A stretch of DNA of 64,000 bases from Siphonodentalium dalli (taxonomy: Eukaryota > Mollusca > Scaphopoda > Gadilida > Siphonodentaliidae). The notes under the pieces were generated by a model. It worked only from the letters and a program-made list of their open reading frames with translations. It was not told where the DNA came from and did not search any database. Made by a program: the position numbers and the translations under genes. Every line of letters starts with the position of its first letter. Positions within the stretch are counted from its first letter, which is position 1. The stretch is taken from NCBI GenBank assembly GCA_032622095.1, contig CP136062.1, positions 156,360,875 through 156,424,874 of the forward strand, given 5' to 3'. Positions 61,625 to 64,000 of this stretch are shown one piece after another.

Positions 61625-62110
61625 GGGACACTCCAGTTTCAGCAGGGCCGGGTGTAAAATGATGGGAGCATCAAACCAGTGCACACTAACTATAATATGA
61701 ACCCTCAACACAATGCCTGGTTAGAGCACAGGTTTATGCTTTAAGATTTGGTTGCAGCATTATTATTTTAATTGGGATAGCAATAGACAGAGTGACATAC
61801 ACCCCTTGGTATTATGTGACACAAACGACATTTTCGAGCATAACTGGAAGAACGCTATTTCCTAACTCCAACATCAAAACTGTTCTAAATACTCACCATT
61901 GGGATTTTCAAAAACAAATTTGTTTTAATGCAGATGATAAATGTAGGTGGTAAAACGGCATCAGCGTCGGTGGCCACTGTTTTGCAGAAATCGGTACTAC
62001 TGCGGGTGGGAGGCAACGTAGTCTGAAACAATATTTTTTCAAAACTCAAAGAAACCCGATAAAGCTCACAAATTAATAACTAACATTCTCTCAATACACG
62101 TGGCATATCC
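61625..62110. repeat. Intronic direct repeat, unit 2 (copy B)
   Basis: Counterpart of 3530-4035. Confidence 0.5.
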
Positions 62111-62733
62111 AAGGTGCCAGCAAACACTGGTACACTATTTTAAGAAATTTTGAGCGACAAATGTTGAGTGTCGCACCATTATCTAAATGAAAATCGTACA
62201 AGGATTTGTAGAAATTGGCTGGAATCCTGAAAACATATTATAGTTTATTGATATTTAAAGTGACTTAAATGCGAGGGTTTATTACGCTGTGATATTTTTG
62301 TCTTTTTTGGAGATAATGTTTTAGTTTTGCCACTTTCCTTCAATATCACGTTAAAATATGTCTCTTGTGCCTAAATCGACAGTAATCCGTAACCACACTA
62401 AGGGCGTCTCATTCTGTACAAGCTGGCGGTGTATGTCTTGGTCAAAAGCCATGACTAGTGCTTGATCAATCAATTGAACATAATGCTCGATTATTCCTGG
62501 ATGATAATTTACAAGATGCTGATGTTGAGAGGGGGTTCATCGGTCTTTGTCTTGAATACATTTGTTCTGGATATTCCTCTCGTTATAACTATTAAAGTCG
62601 GCATTTCTACGTTGGCCTTAAGTTTTGTTATATGATGAGTCAGTCGTTTCCTATGATTGCCAATACTGGAAATGACACTGAGACACTGTTTTTTTGTATA
62701 TATGTAAATGTTTAGACAATATGTAGTCGGTTA

Positions 62734-64000
62734 TTAGGATCAGCTTTCAAAAAGTGGCCTGAAAATGAGTTACCTCTCTGGTCTGTCAGGAAAATTTCGG
62801 GACCGTATGAACTTTAACCAGGACGGGCGTGTTGGGACCCTAAAGGGACGGGACAGTAATTCTAGCTGGACCCGGGCCGTGGCTATTAATCTAACCGCGG
62901 GCGGGACAAATCGGTACCCTAACCCTAACCGGGGTGGGACGCGACTCTAACATTAACTGGGACGGGACCTTAGGCCTAACCCTAACCGGGACGGCAGCTT
63001 AACCCTAACACTGAACAGGACGACGCGGTATCCTAACCCTGACCGGACGGGACCATAAGTTGTATGTGGGTGTTCGGAACGGATTGTAACTTAACCATAA
63101 CCGGACCAGGGCCCTACACCGGAGCGGAACGGTGCGGGACCCCAACCTTAACCCAGACTGGACGTGACCGTAATTCTAGCTGGACCGTGACTCATAGTTC
63201 TAACCGCGGACGGAACAATTCGAGATCATAACCGGGGCGGGACGAAACCCTAACTCTAACCGGGACGGGAAATAAAGCATAAACATAACCCTAACGGCAG
63301 CTTAACTCTAAGACTGAACAGGCCTAGTCCGGCCGGACGGGACCATAACCTTTATGTTGGGGTAGGAGGGACTGTAACTTTAACCCTAACCGGATCGGGG
63401 CCCTATCCAGGAACTGAACGGGGCGGGGCCCTAAGCCAGGCAGGACGGGACCTTGACCCAACCCTGACGGGACATTAACACTGGCTACACCAATAACCCT
63501 AAACCTAAACGGCACTGGAAGGCTCTGAACGGGAATTTAACCCTAGCCCTAACCGAGACGGGACCATAACGCTAACCGTTAGGGGAACCCAACACTAACC
63601 GGGACGTGACCCCTGACCCTAACCTATTCGGGACGGGAGCTTAACCCTAACTCTAACCGGGACGGTTGGAACCTAACACTAACAATACTCGTAACCTGAT
63701 GGTGGATCCGGATGGTCCGTACATCGGACGGGACGAGCCGGGACCATAACAAGTAAGAGACGGGACCACAGGACGGTACCCTAACTCTAACCGGAACCCT
63801 AACCCTACCCCGGGGCGGAAGTCAGGGGAAGGACGTTAATACAAATCATAAGTTCATAACCATAATCGGGACGGGACCAGTCGGGGCAATAACAATAACT
63901 GAAACGAGGCCTTAAGCATAACCACAAAGGGGACGGGACCTAAACCATAATACGGACCAGAACGGGAGGTTAACATAACTACAACCGGGACTGGTGCTAA
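62734..64000. repeat. Telomere-like composite satellite array (copy B, runs off edge)
   Basis: Nearly identical to 9004-10290, including the irregular order of variant units, so it was duplicated as a block rather than grown independently. It starts directly at the deletion junction and continues past the window end. Confidence 0.87.

Larger units (their letters stand above)
58137..62733. repeat. Duplicated RGK segment, copy B
   Basis: Direct copy of 1-4652. At 62733 the match to copy A leaves at the point equal to 4652 (gtagtcggt) and re-enters at a point equal to about 9003 (ttaggatcagc). This removes the region of copy A that holds exons 3 and 4. Confidence 0.9.

Overview
The window is animal nuclear DNA. 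It is mostly AT-rich and intron/repeat dominated, with no operons or bacterial-type genes. It carries one recognisable host gene family (an RGK-type small GTPase with GT/AG introns) surrounded by decayed transposons: a Helitron, two kinds of LINE, tyrosine-recombinase elements and a tRNA-like (SINE-type) sequence, plus a TTAGGG-containing satellite. This mix fits a lophotrochozoan, most likely a mollusc, but that is inference; no marker gene fixes the taxon.

Layout. (1) 1-8.7 kb: the last three exons of RGK gene copy A, with large introns. (2) 9.0-11.85 kb: a degenerate satellite mixing telomere-like CCCTAA units with GGGACGGGAC units. (3) 11.85-16.2 kb: unassigned DNA ending in a ~950 bp foldback element. 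(4) 16.7-20.5 kb: a broken Helitron Rep-helicase gene on the minus strand, with an internal duplication of about 540 bp. (5) 20.5-32.5 kb: LINE relics, a dispersed ~1.6 kb repeat, a tRNA-like sequence and small tandem repeats. (6) 32.5-37.9 kb: a locally GC-rich tandem array of tyrosine-recombinase (YR) elements, each followed by a palindrome-rich minisatellite. (7) 37.9-52.0 kb: a second direct copy of 18.56-32.5 kb. (8) 52-56.4 kb: LINE and repeat fragments. (9) 56.5-64 kb: RGK copy B with promoter, exon 1 and exon 2. Here the part that would hold exons 3 and 4 is missing, and the sequence jumps into the satellite.

Two direct duplications are nested in the order RGK-A, block A, block B, RGK-B. 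By eye the copies differ by a few percent, while the YR copies differ by about one percent or less. The order is not that of a simple uncollapsed haplotype pair, but misassembly cannot be excluded from sequence alone. Only RGK copy A looks capable of giving a full GTPase C-terminus, and its exon 1 lies off the left edge. Copy B supplies the only visible RGK first exon and promoter. All transposon coding regions seen here are broken by frameshifts, stops or truncation.
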